A stretch of DNA of 64,000 bases, taken from the NCBI GenBank assembly GCA_024195585.1, contig SWBL01000102.1, positions 62,001-126,000 on the forward strand. Direction: 5' to 3'. Numbering within the stretch: the first letter of the stretch is position 1; the number at the start of each line of letters is the position of its first letter. The position numbers and the translations under genes are program-made. Shown piece by piece: positions 54,983-64,000 of this stretch. The notes below the pieces were generated by a model. The model had not been told where the DNA came from. It did not search any database and saw only the letters and a list, made by a program, of their open reading frames with translations. Source of the stretch: Aureobasidium sp. EXF-3400. Taxonomy: Eukaryota > Ascomycota > Dothideomycetes > Dothideales > Saccotheciaceae.

Positions 54983-56322
54983 TCACGACAAAGCCAATTC
55001 ATCCTCGTCGGTCTTGAAAAGTGGATGTAACTCGAAATACTTGAGGAGCTGCTGGTACATGACAAGCATGGTGCCGCTTTGTACGCTCGTCCATACGAAG
55101 CGAGGACCTACACCTCTAAAAAGACCAGCAACACCCTCGTGCTTGTAGATGACCTTCAAGCCTGCAATGACATTCTCCGTCTCGAGAGCGATGGCGCTGT
55201 GGTTCTTCAAGACAGTTGAAGGTCCTCCTGTCGAGATGGGTCGTTTGGCGTCTTGTATCGAATGTGCTTGTCCGGTAGGTCTATGCGTTGTATTGGCCGG
55301 ACTGACAGCAGGACCAGTCTTGGAAGGCTGAGATACAGGTTTATGTGCAAACTCGGGGTCCAGTTGAGTTTGAATGCGCGTCTTGACCACATCAAGTGGA
55401 CATGTGATGACTCCAGCCATCCCTCCGGCGCTCGCACCAGTGAAGATCTCCAAGGGAAGGCCAATATCTTTGCTTCCCATCCAGGCTCTTGCAATTCTTT
55501 GCTCTTGTTCGTAGAATGCGAATTGCAGAGCGGAGAAAGGCAGGTCGCGTGCCAGTGTGGCTGAATAGCCAGAAAACATTTCTCTCCATCCTTCGACACG
55601 AACGATGGTTCTGAAAGCGTCCCAGGTGCCGTGGTAGTTGTAACCACTGTAGAAATATGGGTTGTTGTGTCGACCCTGTAATTGCAACCTGGTCTTGAGC
55701 ACCTCGGAAGGGACATACCAGGGAGAAGCGGCGAGATCGGCGAAGAAGCCTAGAGTCTTGTTAGTACGAAGGACATGACAGTATATCATATATGAGGCGT
55801 CTTACCAGAGGTGAAATATGCGACAGAGGGGTTGACACCCCAGTCGATCATGGCGCGCTTGGAATACTCGTAGGCGCCAAAGAAGGTCATGGTACCAGTG
55901 AAGGATCCAAGAAAAGCAGGAGTCACACCTCCATAGAGACCTCGTACCAGACCCTCCTGACGCCAGATGGTGCGGTATGTCAAGCCCATGGAAGTGTATT
56001 TTGGCGGCATGTGAGGATCACCCTGCTGCCTTGTCTTGACTGTATCGAGCGAGTGCATGAGCATGTCGCCCATCAGACCACCGATACCTCCAGCAAGCAT
56101 TGCCTAAATTCAGTCAACCCTGATTGCTGTTGGCGTGTCGTCGTCCAGACTAACATGAATATATGGCGGGCGGGCCGCATCTAGGTCGTCTTCTTCCATG
56201 ATTGACTCCGGGTGGACTATTGTTGCTTGGTTGAGCCGATCCTGTGCCGCCGTCTCTGTCGGAGCATAATGTGAAATGGTGTCGGACGGAAACAGGTATT
56301 CAGCCACGCGGGCTAATACCAT
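54983..56322 (-). CDS. Mitochondrial carrier protein, Mme1 (YMR166C)-like
   Basis: Three exons: 56322-56155, 56103-55806 and 55749-54983, 410 residues. Three carrier repeats: HSLDTVKTRQQ (with Ser in place of the usual Pro), SPWYVPSEVLKTRLQLQG and TCPLDVVKTRIQTQ. RGLYGGVTPAFLGSFTGTMTFFGAYEYSKR and GYSATLARDLPFSALQFAFYEQEQR lie between them. This set is typical of the yeast YMR166C/Mme1 group, an inner-membrane magnesium exporter. About 70 residues of low-complexity insertion sit in the third repeat (HKPVSQPSKTGPAVSP onward). A shorter start at the MEEDDLD methionine is possible. The magnesium role is taken from the family, not shown here. Confidence 0.85.
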
Positions 56323-56947
56323 GGGAGCCTTCGGAGGCGCCTTCGTATGCGCTTGCCAGATGTCGCGAGGGGGGTCGATTGGAGCGAACGTAGGTATGCA
56401 GGCGGCTAGTAGTAGAGCGTATTTTGGAAGGCGGTGTATATATCAAAATGTACAGGTCTCTGCTCGTCTCTTGTCTGCCTTCTCAACTTTCTTTGAGCCT
56501 TCTGCACTCGGCGTCATGCTTCTTGGCAAGCAATCGCCTCTGCACTCCCGCTCCCGTGCGCCGACCCTCCGCCGACTGCCTTGTCTTGACCTCGAGTGCT
56601 CTGAGACACACATGTATCCTCAACTGATCTTCTATTTCAACTCAAAGACGAATACTGGTGTGCCTTCAGTGGAGAGCTCAATAGTACTGTCTGTATAGCA
56701 ATCAAGCTCATAGCAGATCACATGGTCAGCTCACTCTTAGTACAATGCCAAGACACTCCGTTGCTTTTGCTACTCCCGCACTGTTTACTTTACCTCACTC
56801 AAAGCTGCTCTTTGACGACGCGTCTCTACACCACTCGCGTTTTCCTTTTCCAACACTTTGCTCGCCACATACCTCTTTAAATACTTCCATCTCACCAGAT
56901 ATCTGATCGCCTCAGTCACGCGACTCTGATCATCGTATTTTCGCATC
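56323..56947. promoter_or_regulatory. Divergent promoter of the Mme1-like and SAP-like genes
   Basis: 625 bp between divergent starts. It is CT-rich on the plus strand from 56750 to 56940, a common fungal leader signature. No specific sites recognised. Confidence 0.35.
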
Positions 56948-58131
56948 ATGCCCACCTGGTTGTCTTCGCACCGCAAAGCTGAACTAGCCGAGCTTGCTGG
57001 CCAAGCCGGAATCGACGAGTATGCATACCAAACGCGTCGATTTTCATCATTTTTCTGATTCTTGTAGCGTTTCCGATCTTCGTAAAGACCAAATCGTCGC
57101 TCTTCTCGACGAGCAACTCATAAGTAACGCGATTACACACTCTGCCAATCCTTCTTTCGAGGGCTATTATGCTCGTAGGGGCTCTCCCACAAAACGCGAG
57201 TTGGGCTCGACTCCTGCTGCTGATGCAGAATTGACTCGATCTGCTACTCGAAGACGCGCCCCGCGCATCAAGGGTGAATCTAGCGTGTAAGTCATTTCTC
57301 AGCTTTATTGTACCATATTCCGTCTCATGGCTATTCGTTAGCGAACCCATATCATCGCCTACTGCAGCTACCGGTAGGCGCATTGCTCGCGCCGTAGTTG
57401 TGTCGACTCCCGCCAGAGTCGAGGCACCCAGACTCGTAGAACCTGCGATCGAGGAACCACGCCTCGAAGACTCGCTGCTTCTCAGCCCTCCACGCATGGC
57501 ACTTCCTCCTTCGCCTGCTGTTGTGACCGATGTCATTGAAGAGCAAACTGCTCGTATCTCTGAAGGCATGAACAAGCTTTGGACTGCAACAGGGATCATG
57601 GACATGCTCCACGAGGCTCGCCTTGACCTCTCATCTGTCACCGGCATCCACTTTACAATTCTCCTTCTTGAGTCCGCAGCACTTCATTACGAAACTGTCC
57701 CATGGAAGTTCGCTTTTGACTTCCCAAGTCTGTTCGGGTTCCCTAGCTTCGCGGTGTTCCTGCCGGACATCTTTGTGTTCCTTACTCATCACTACTGGGC
57801 GCCCTCGTTACTGTGGGCGACGATGAATTTCTGGACCCCGCTCGCGACTGGCTGGCTGTTCAATTTGTCTCTCAAGCTTAAGAAGAAGGACGGGTTTGAA
57901 GATTACAGACCCGTCTATCGCATTGATCCTTTGATGTTCAGTATCGCCAAAGCTCTCATGTCTTGGATGGTTTATGCTCAGGGTAACAGACTCTACGGAA
58001 CCTTTGCCGAGCAGACCGTCAAGACGGTCGAGAACGCTATGCCTTATGGCTACAGCGGTGCTATGGTTGCAGCATACATCGGTATCGCCACCAGTATCTG
58101 GGATGGTATCCAGAACAAGAAGAGGGTTTAA
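56948..58131 (+). CDS. SAP-like N-terminal domain, multi-pass membrane protein
   Basis: Three exons, 56948-57018, 57068-57286 and 57342-58131, 359 residues; introns of 49 and 55 nt. The N-terminus (WLSSHRKAELAELAGQAGIDDVSDLRKDQIVALLDEQL) has the helix-turn-helix pattern of a SAP/LEM-like domain split by intron 1. A basic, disordered segment follows (TRSATRRRAPRIKG, GRRIARAVVV). The C-terminal half is hydrophobic: GIHFTILLLESAALHYETVPW, FPSFAVFLPDIFVFLTHHYWAPSLLWATMNFWTPLATGWLFNLSL and a GYSGAMVAAYIGIATSIWDGI end, about four membrane helices. SAP/LEM-like fold plus membrane anchor recalls inner nuclear envelope proteins that touch chromatin; that is inference. It appears conserved in fungi but unnamed. 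Confidence 0.8.
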
Positions 58132-58635
58132 AGCATTCTTGTCTAGGGCTCACGCCCGTCTGAAATGTGCCTATCAATGATCCACCCTTCATTTGATAAC
58201 ACTGTAGAGTAACAGTGGCGGTCCTCGTCCTGATCCCACAGGGAGACAGGATGAGCGTGTCATACGTTATACTGTACACCATACTGCTATTCGATATGCT
58301 GGTTGAGAGGGCTATTGGCGTTACTGAGGGTGGTCGGATTGGGCATCGGCTGGCGATTTGTTGGACTGCGCTTCCCTTCTACTCGAGTCTTGCGGTTATG
58401 TAGTCATTTTTAGGTATCTATGAATTTGAATGAGATTAAACATCGACTCATGTTTGACTGTGAAATGTACCATTGTTGCAGAGTGCTGGGCAAGGCGGTC
58501 GTTTCAATTGCGACGGGAAGTCCCGCACCCAAAAACTTCTCAAGGCTTCCATCTCAAGCGCATCCGATTCAGGGTCCAGAGAAATATTGTTGCAGAACAT
58601 CTGCAATTCGAAAACACCACACGTCAGTCACAACC
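58132..58635. other. Intergenic region upstream of EMW1
   Basis: 504 bp. The EMW1 frame stays open back to about 58420, but the ATG at 58636 (ACCATGGCC context) fits the family start better. No other element seen. Confidence 0.4.
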
Positions 58636-61479
58636 ATGGCCGACGCCCTACAAACTCTCTTCCGCAGGTCTCTTCCTGACGAGATTTCAACCCAGTTGAC
58701 GGATCGACTCTCGGAACTGGAATCTGGTGATTTTTCCGCCCTGCTACAATCCGAAGATGCACAAGAACTTCTTGGACACAGCCCAAATTCGGGACTGAAT
58801 GAGACAAAACTGAAGGATTGTGCGACATGGAACGAATTTATCTCGATTCGCTTGAGCAAGCTTCTCGCCAATGACGAAGAGAATGCAACATACAAGCAGA
58901 GTCTTTTCTTTATCATCGGATATGCCGCTCTGCTTGCCTTCTTACAGTCCAATGCTACTGGTCCTCCCCTCCCTTTCACACCTTCAAAAACTGTCTTACC
59001 GCAGGGCGTGGCTGAGGATAAGCAGCAAGTGAATGCCTTGCGTCGCCAGCTTATCGACAGCCTTGCGGTTGATGGTATCGCAGCATACAGATTGACACCC
59101 AACATTGAACTTCTCTGCCTGGCAAATGTAATCATCAGCAATCCAGAAATTCTCGAAAACGTCTCGGTCTCGAGGTGGGCTAAGCTGAGAGTGACCTTCA
59201 TGCACCAGAGACTGTTGTCGGAGGATTGCGGAACATTGCAGGACAAGATTTTCGCAGATGTCGACGCAGTGCAGGAGAAGTTCTTTGACGTTTCACACAA
59301 AAACAAGTCGAAAGCAAGTAACGATGATGCAAAGGTCGAGTTCCTGCTTGAGCGCGCCAGTATTCAGACCTTCTATGGCCTAGACAAGAAGGCCAGAAGT
59401 GACCTCGACGAGGCAGCAGCTGAGCAGGATTTCCAATTCGCCTTGACTGGTATTATGGGAAGGAGAACCAAGTTCCAACAGCACGACGTGAGTCAGCTGG
59501 TCGTGCTTGCCAAAAGTGCACGCGATGCAGAGGAAGCCAAGGACGTGAAGTCTTCGGAGATTCAGCAAACGGAAGGCGCCACCAGCGGTCCGAAGAACCT
59601 GGATCTCAACGATGACACCCTTTTGGAGAGCATCTCCTTCACTGAAAAGCCGACACTCAACTTGGATGTACAGACCAAGGAATCTTTATCACCCGCATTA
59701 GCTGAACTAGATCCTTCGAACCAGCCGAAGCTATTACCATTGGACTCTATCATTTTGCTCGCTCTTGCATCTTCTATCACAAACACATCCCCCGCCAACG
59801 GTCTCACAAGAGAAGAGACTCTGCCATATGCTACTCGTGTTTTGGAAGGTGGCAGTTCGAACTGGCAAGTCTACACCCAGGGTCTGCTCGTTCGCAGCAG
59901 AATGGAGGGCTATAGATCTAGAACGATTGAGCGCGGTCTTTTGCAGTTGCAAGCAGTTGTCGATCAAGTCATTGCCGACACGACAGAGACACCCGCAGAC
60001 GGTAGCACAGACGTGACGGCCACCAGCTTCTTGCGCAAGGGCGAGAGTGAGGATTCTGCTCCGGCTTCTGAGAGATTACGATACATCTTCCAGATTGCTG
60101 CGCCTACTCGATGGGAGCTTGAAGGAGAATTGGCTCAAAGATGGGTTGCGCTGGGTGGTCTTCGTTCAGCACTCGACATTTACATCCGTTTGGAGATGTG
60201 GGCCGAAGCTGCACTTTGTTATGCTGCTACTGAGAAAGAGGAGACAGCAAAGAGAATGGTTCGCCGCCAACTCTTCCATGCCACCAACAACGGGGACGAA
60301 GAGAATGCTGGAGACGAGGAGACCTGGGAAGGACCTGAGAGACAACCACCGCCGGCTGATGCAGCACGTCTGTACTGTATCATTGGTGACCTTGATCAAG
60401 ATGCTTCTATGTTCGAAAAGGCATGGGAGGTCTCGGGCCAGCGCTACGCTCGTGCTCAACGGTCATTAGGTCGCATGTACATTGGCCAACGCGATATGAT
60501 CAAGGCTGCTGATGCGTACGCTAAGAGCTTGAAAGCGAATCAGCTGAATCATGCTTCGTGGTTTGCCATGGGTTGCTGTTTGTTGGAGCTTGCACAATTT
60601 GAGAAGGCTGCCGAAGCCTTCTCCCGTACCGTTCAGCTCGAAGAGTCAGACGCAGAAGCATGGAGCAATCTGGCTGCAGCCCTGCTCAAGAACCAAGCCC
60701 CTACTGCCAATGATGAAACCACCGCGCCTGCGGTCGAGCTCGCCGAGGACGAAGATGAATCTATGGCTCCTCAGCCCAAGAAGGCTGATCCCCAGCAGAA
60801 CAGAAAGGACGCTCTTCGCGCACTCAAGCGTGCCGCTACCCTCAAACACGATAGCCACCGTATCTGGGAGAACCTTCTAATCGTTGCCGCCTCTCTTTCA
60901 CCTCCAGATTACGACACAGTATTGACAGCTCAACGTCACATCATCGACCTCCGTTCAAAGACAAGTGGCGAGTCGTGCATCGATGTTGAAATCATGGAAC
61001 ACATGATCCGTCACGTCATCGTTTTGAACGACGAGTACGATCCAGCAAAGCCCGGCTTCGAGCGTCTACTGGTCGAGATGTTTGACAAGAAGATTGTACC
61101 CCTGATCACCTCATCTCGCGAGCTGTGGCAACTATACGCCAAACTCTGCCTCTGGCGCAAAAAGCCAACTACCGCATTGGATGCTAATGAAAAGGCATGG
61201 AGAGCAGTGAGCAGTCAACCCGGCTGGGAGACTGAGAGCGAAGACCGCTGGAATGTTGTCGTAGAAGCAACAATAGATTTGTGTGATGCCTACGAGAGTC
61301 TTGGTCAGATGGAGAAGACTGAGGGTATGGCTGCTGGAAGTGGTGCATTGGTCGCCAAAGACTGGAAGTTCAAGGCAAGAAGTGCCATTAGGTCTATTAT
61401 GGGCAAAGGAAAGGATTGTTGGGAAGACACGGATGGCTGGGAGAGGCTGAAGGAGGCTCTTGATGGATTGCGTGGTTGA
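58636..61479 (+). CDS. EMW1: TPR repeat protein Emw1/TTC27
   Basis: A single exon of 947 residues beginning MADALQTLFRRSLPDE in strong start context. The N-terminal 500 residues are helical (LTPNIELLCLANVIISNPEILENVSVSRWAKLRVTFMHQRLL). The TTC27 signature follows around RYIFQIAAPTRWELEGELAQRWVALGGLRSALDIYIRLEMWAEAALCYAATEKEETAKRMVRRQL. TPR units at about residues 595-690 include RSLGRMYIGQRDMIKAADAYAKSLKANQLNHASWFAMGCCLLELAQFEKAAEAFSRTVQLEESDAEAWSNLAAALL. Yeast Emw1 is essential and linked to cell-wall integrity. Length and domain order match the family. An acidic insertion (AEDEDESMAPQ) interrupts the TPR block. Confidence 0.92.
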   Translation: MADALQTLFRRSLPDEISTQLTDRLSELESGDFSALLQSEDAQELLGHSPNSGLNETKLKDCATWNEFISIRLSKLLANDEENATYKQSLFFIIGYAALLAFLQSNATGPPLPFTPSKTVLPQGVAEDKQQVNALRRQLIDSLAVDGIAAYRLTPNIELLCLANVIISNPEILENVSVSRWAKLRVTFMHQRLLSEDCGTLQDKIFADVDAVQEKFFDVSHKNKSKASNDDAKVEFLLERASIQTFYGLDKKARSDLDEAAAEQDFQFALTGIMGRRTKFQQHDVSQLVVLAKSARDAEEAKDVKSSEIQQTEGATSGPKNLDLNDDTLLESISFTEKPTLNLDVQTKESLSPALAELDPSNQPKLLPLDSIILLALASSITNTSPANGLTREETLPYATRVLEGGSSNWQVYTQGLLVRSRMEGYRSRTIERGLLQLQAVVDQVIADTTETPADGSTDVTATSFLRKGESEDSAPASERLRYIFQIAAPTRWELEGELAQRWVALGGLRSALDIYIRLEMWAEAALCYAATEKEETAKRMVRRQLFHATNNGDEENAGDEETWEGPERQPPPADAARLYCIIGDLDQDASMFEKAWEVSGQRYARAQRSLGRMYIGQRDMIKAADAYAKSLKANQLNHASWFAMGCCLLELAQFEKAAEAFSRTVQLEESDAEAWSNLAAALLKNQAPTANDETTAPAVELAEDEDESMAPQPKKADPQQNRKDALRALKRAATLKHDSHRIWENLLIVAASLSPPDYDTVLTAQRHIIDLRSKTSGESCIDVEIMEHMIRHVIVLNDEYDPAKPGFERLLVEMFDKKIVPLITSSRELWQLYAKLCLWRKKPTTALDANEKAWRAVSSQPGWETESEDRWNVVVEATIDLCDAYESLGQMEKTEGMAAGSGALVAKDWKFKARSAIRSIMGKGKDCWEDTDGWERLKEALDGLRG

Positions 61480-62066
61480 ACGTAACATGTAGACACACTG
61501 TTCATGACTGCTTTTCAACTTCTTCTGGTTTGGGTGAATGATGATTTATGATGAATGCTGCACCCAAGTTGGGGCTTTGACTTCTCACTTTCCGTTACCA
61601 AACTCTCACCTCCAGAAACAGCTGACCACGACCGAAGTCATAGTACATTCCAGAATCAGAATCGTCGCCCACGAGATGATGCAAAGCAGCATCATCTCAA
61701 TGGAGTCCACCAGCTCCTTCACTGTGCCTTTTGGCAACTTCTCATCGTTGAAAAAAGTGCGTGTCTTGGGAGAGCAGAATTACTAGGCTTTTGAGTCAAT
61801 AGCGGATACTAGCTTATACCTGTAGAAGTGATGGTTCATCTGGGATGGACCTCACCGTGATTTTCGACAGAGAGCTATGATTCAACACATCTGGCGAGAC
61901 GGAGTTGTGAGTTGGCTTGTGCTATCACATTCACAAGGTTGATTCTACTGTACACTGGCAGCGACGAGAGGAGTGGAAAGTAGAAAAATCATCCATCGTC
62001 TATACAACCATATATTCATCCAAGACTCCCCCACCCAGTCCATGACCAAAATCCCGTGACCAGTCT
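61480..62066. other. Convergent intergenic region
   Basis: 587 bp between the EMW1 and BRN1 stop codons, presumed 3' untranslated regions; no gene supported. Confidence 0.4.
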
Positions 62067-64000
62067 CTAAACATTATCCGCAGCATTGAAACTATCATCT
62101 TTCCTGCATATCAACTCTTCAAAGCCTTCTTGATTTTCAATCACCAGACCCTTTTCGTTGGCAAGATGTAAGAGACAGATAAAGCCGAAACTGGTGCTGA
62201 TGTCTGATAATTGTTGTTGAGGATATACGTGTCGCAGATTATTCATCACGTCTGTGAATTTGAAGGTTCCTTGTTCTGATATATCGACGGTGGGTGGCGG
62301 TGCTTTTGATGGCGCATGGGAAGGTTCGACCTGTAGATTTGTTAGAGCCTTTTGATGAGGGAAGAGCGATGAAAGAACTTACCTCGAATCCAATGCCTCG
62401 CCACATTTCTTCTTTCAGTCGTCGTACATCCACCTTTTTCGCTACACGTGCATATTGTACGTATTCGGGTCGCAGGCGTCTGCTTTGTGTGATGAGATTT
62501 GAGCCAAATGCGGTTTCTTGACTGCTGGGAGGTAGACTGTTAGGTACCCCTGACTGTGCAGCGTCGAAAGCGTCGGCAGGTGGCAGCATCTCTTGCGCAT
62601 CTGCAAAATCGTCATCGTCGTCTGCAGCTCCGGCTGCGACACCTAGACCGTCGTCTTGGAAAAAGTTGGCGTCGTAATCGCCTCGTGCGCCTTCCTCGTC
62701 GATAGGCTGTGGCTCGGCTAGACCTTGAGCGTTTGCCCAGTATGCTTCGTCGACATCGCCATGTTGGAATTGCTCGACTCCTCCACGAAGTTGTTGTTGT
62801 GCTGATTTTCGTGATCCCATGCGAGCTTTAGGCTTGAGGAAAAGTCGTAGTAGATCGCGCGAGCTGAAGTGCTTGTCGTCGGGTAGTAGATTGCGAGTCT
62901 TGCTCTTCCAGTCCTTCTTCGGTAGACTGATAGTCGCGTTCGAGGGTGCTGGTGTGTAGAGCAGATCCGCAAGCTGTCGGTTCATAGGGCTCATGAAATC
63001 GATCTCAAACGGCTCTTTCTCCTTCTTCTTTGTCGTTGCGGGCGTCGCTTTTGCGGCATCCTTGATCTTCCTGATTTTCCAGTGCTCCGGACCTGCCCAG
63101 TTCTTTTGCAGTGCTTGGTCGAAATAGCTGAGGATGTTTTCGTGCTCGTCACCACGATGCGCAAGAGTGACACCAAATTGATTGCCATTTGAGTCGAATC
63201 CACCCACCTCACCGCCCTCTGCATCGACACCAACGCCGGCGTCGACATCAGCACCCTCATCATGAGGTCGGAGTTGAGGCTCGACATGTGCTTCCTTGAC
63301 CCACGCCTCACCACCTTCTCCGAAACCAGCATCAATGGGGATATCAAAGCCACCAAATGCACCGTCGTCATCATCGAAGCCAACTGCATCATCGTCGCCC
63401 AGCACAATGCCGGAGCGAGCATCATCATGGTCCTCCTCTTCTTTTTGGGCGCGCCAGTCTTCGGGAGCCTTCAAGAAGGGTAGGTCCATCGAGGCACTGC
63501 CGCCGCCGAGTTCGAATGACTTGAGAGATGGACAAATGTCTTGTGAGTCGAGTTTTGAGAGATCCGGGAAGAATCGCGCAGCCAGTCCAGAGATGTCGAT
63601 GGGTGCAGGCAGAGCGACCTTGACGTCTTCCTCGTCTGGCTTCTCTTCCTCTCCTACATCCATGCTGTCTCGTCGTGATTCGTCGTCGTCTTGGGTGTCG
63701 TCGCTGCTGTCGAAAACAATTCTTCCAGTGTTGTCGATTGAGAGATGGTTGAGCAACAAGCCCTTTGCACCCCCCTCGTCGAAGTCAGCCGAGGCCTTTT
63801 TGAACAGAGGGTCGACTGAAAATTCGAGTTCCATCTTCTTCAGCTGCAATTGGGCAAAGGAGGTTGCGAGGGTGGCCTCTGAGCGGTGTGACTTCTTCTT
63901 TGTCTTTTTCTTTGTGCCATCTTCGCCCTCTTCGTCTTCACCGTCTTCATTCTCTTGGTCATCAGCGTCGCCGCGCTTTTTCTTGTTGTTGCTGTCAGCA
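62067..64000 (-). CDS. BRN1: Condensin complex subunit 2 (Brn1/Cnd2/CAP-H), 5' partial
   Basis: Two exons are visible, from the window edge to 62383 and 62330-62067, with a 52-nt intron. The frame is open to the edge, so the N-terminal part lies beyond the window. Kleisin CAP-H features: THRSEATLATSFAQLQLKKMELEFSVDPLFKKASADFDEGGAKGLLLNHLSID, the acidic centre, KNWAGPEHWKIRKI, FEIDFMSPMNRQLADLLYTP, HFSSRDLLRLFLKPKARM and the C-terminal winged-helix part RRLKEEMWRGIGFE with FTDVMNNLRHVYPQQQLSDISTSFGFICLLHLANEKGL, which binds the Smc4 head. It is the kleisin bridging Smc2 and Smc4 in condensin for mitotic chromosome compaction. Highly acidic Asp/Glu runs occur in the middle, as usual for the family. 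Confidence 0.92.

Overview
The window comes from a filamentous ascomycete (Pezizomycotina). Genes are split by short GT..AG introns, mostly 46-65 nt, with CTNAC/CTGAT-like branch sites close to the acceptor. Gene content is typically fungal: an AreB-type GATA factor, a Zn2Cys6 regulator, many MFS permeases, a GtaA-type glutaminase and an MTR-type amino-acid permease. A Dothideomycete-like or black-yeast-like origin is plausible, but sequence alone does not fix the genus. I saw no convincing tRNA, rRNA, CRISPR array or intact transposon.

Layout. At 1-16.6 kb lie mostly conserved genes: the 3' part of a WDR62/MAPKBP1-like WD40 protein, the AreB-like GATA factor, molybdenum cofactor sulfurase (hxB), U3 snoRNP protein Rrp9, a membrane protein of unknown function, the beta subunit of geranylgeranyltransferase I, and a HAD phosphatase. 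At 18-21.7 kb are a sugar transporter with eight exons and a medium-chain dehydrogenase. At 22.8-42.7 kb is an accessory region that looks like a metabolic cluster. It holds a PrpF-family (aconitate isomerase-like) protein, a quinate/sugar-type MFS permease, a Zn2Cys6 regulator, a mitochondrial citrate/tricarboxylate carrier and a Dal5-type MFS permease, then an SDR-like protein, an FMO-like monooxygenase, a DUF3500 protein, a salicylate-hydroxylase-like FAD monooxygenase and a DHA1-type MFS exporter. At 43-53 kb are a secreted glutaminase, two proteins of unknown function and an amino-acid permease. At 55-64 kb the content is conserved again: an Mme1-like mitochondrial carrier, a SAP-like membrane protein, Emw1/TTC27, and the condensin subunit Brn1/Cnd2, which runs off the window.

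Main discovery candidate. The two divergent promoters of the accessory region (PrpF / MFS, and tricarboxylate carrier / MFS) each contain a similar 161-bp block in the same orientation (24312-24472 and 30834-30994). The blocks share long identical stretches, including a CGG-N2-CCG site typical of Zn2Cys6 binding. This ties an aconitate-isomerase-like enzyme, a mitochondrial tricarboxylate carrier and two permeases into one probable regulon, with a Zn2Cys6 gene between the two pairs. The set resembles the isomerase, mitochondrial carrier, MFS and regulator part of the Ustilago itaconate cluster, but no decarboxylase is seen. It may therefore handle trans-aconitate or another tricarboxylate, or be catabolic. 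Roughly 100-bp foldback sequences flank the regulator gene on both sides.

A second theme is nitrogen. The AreB-like gene carries a cluster of GATA-factor sites in its own introns 1 and 2, and its convergent neighbour hxB has three such sites just upstream of its start.
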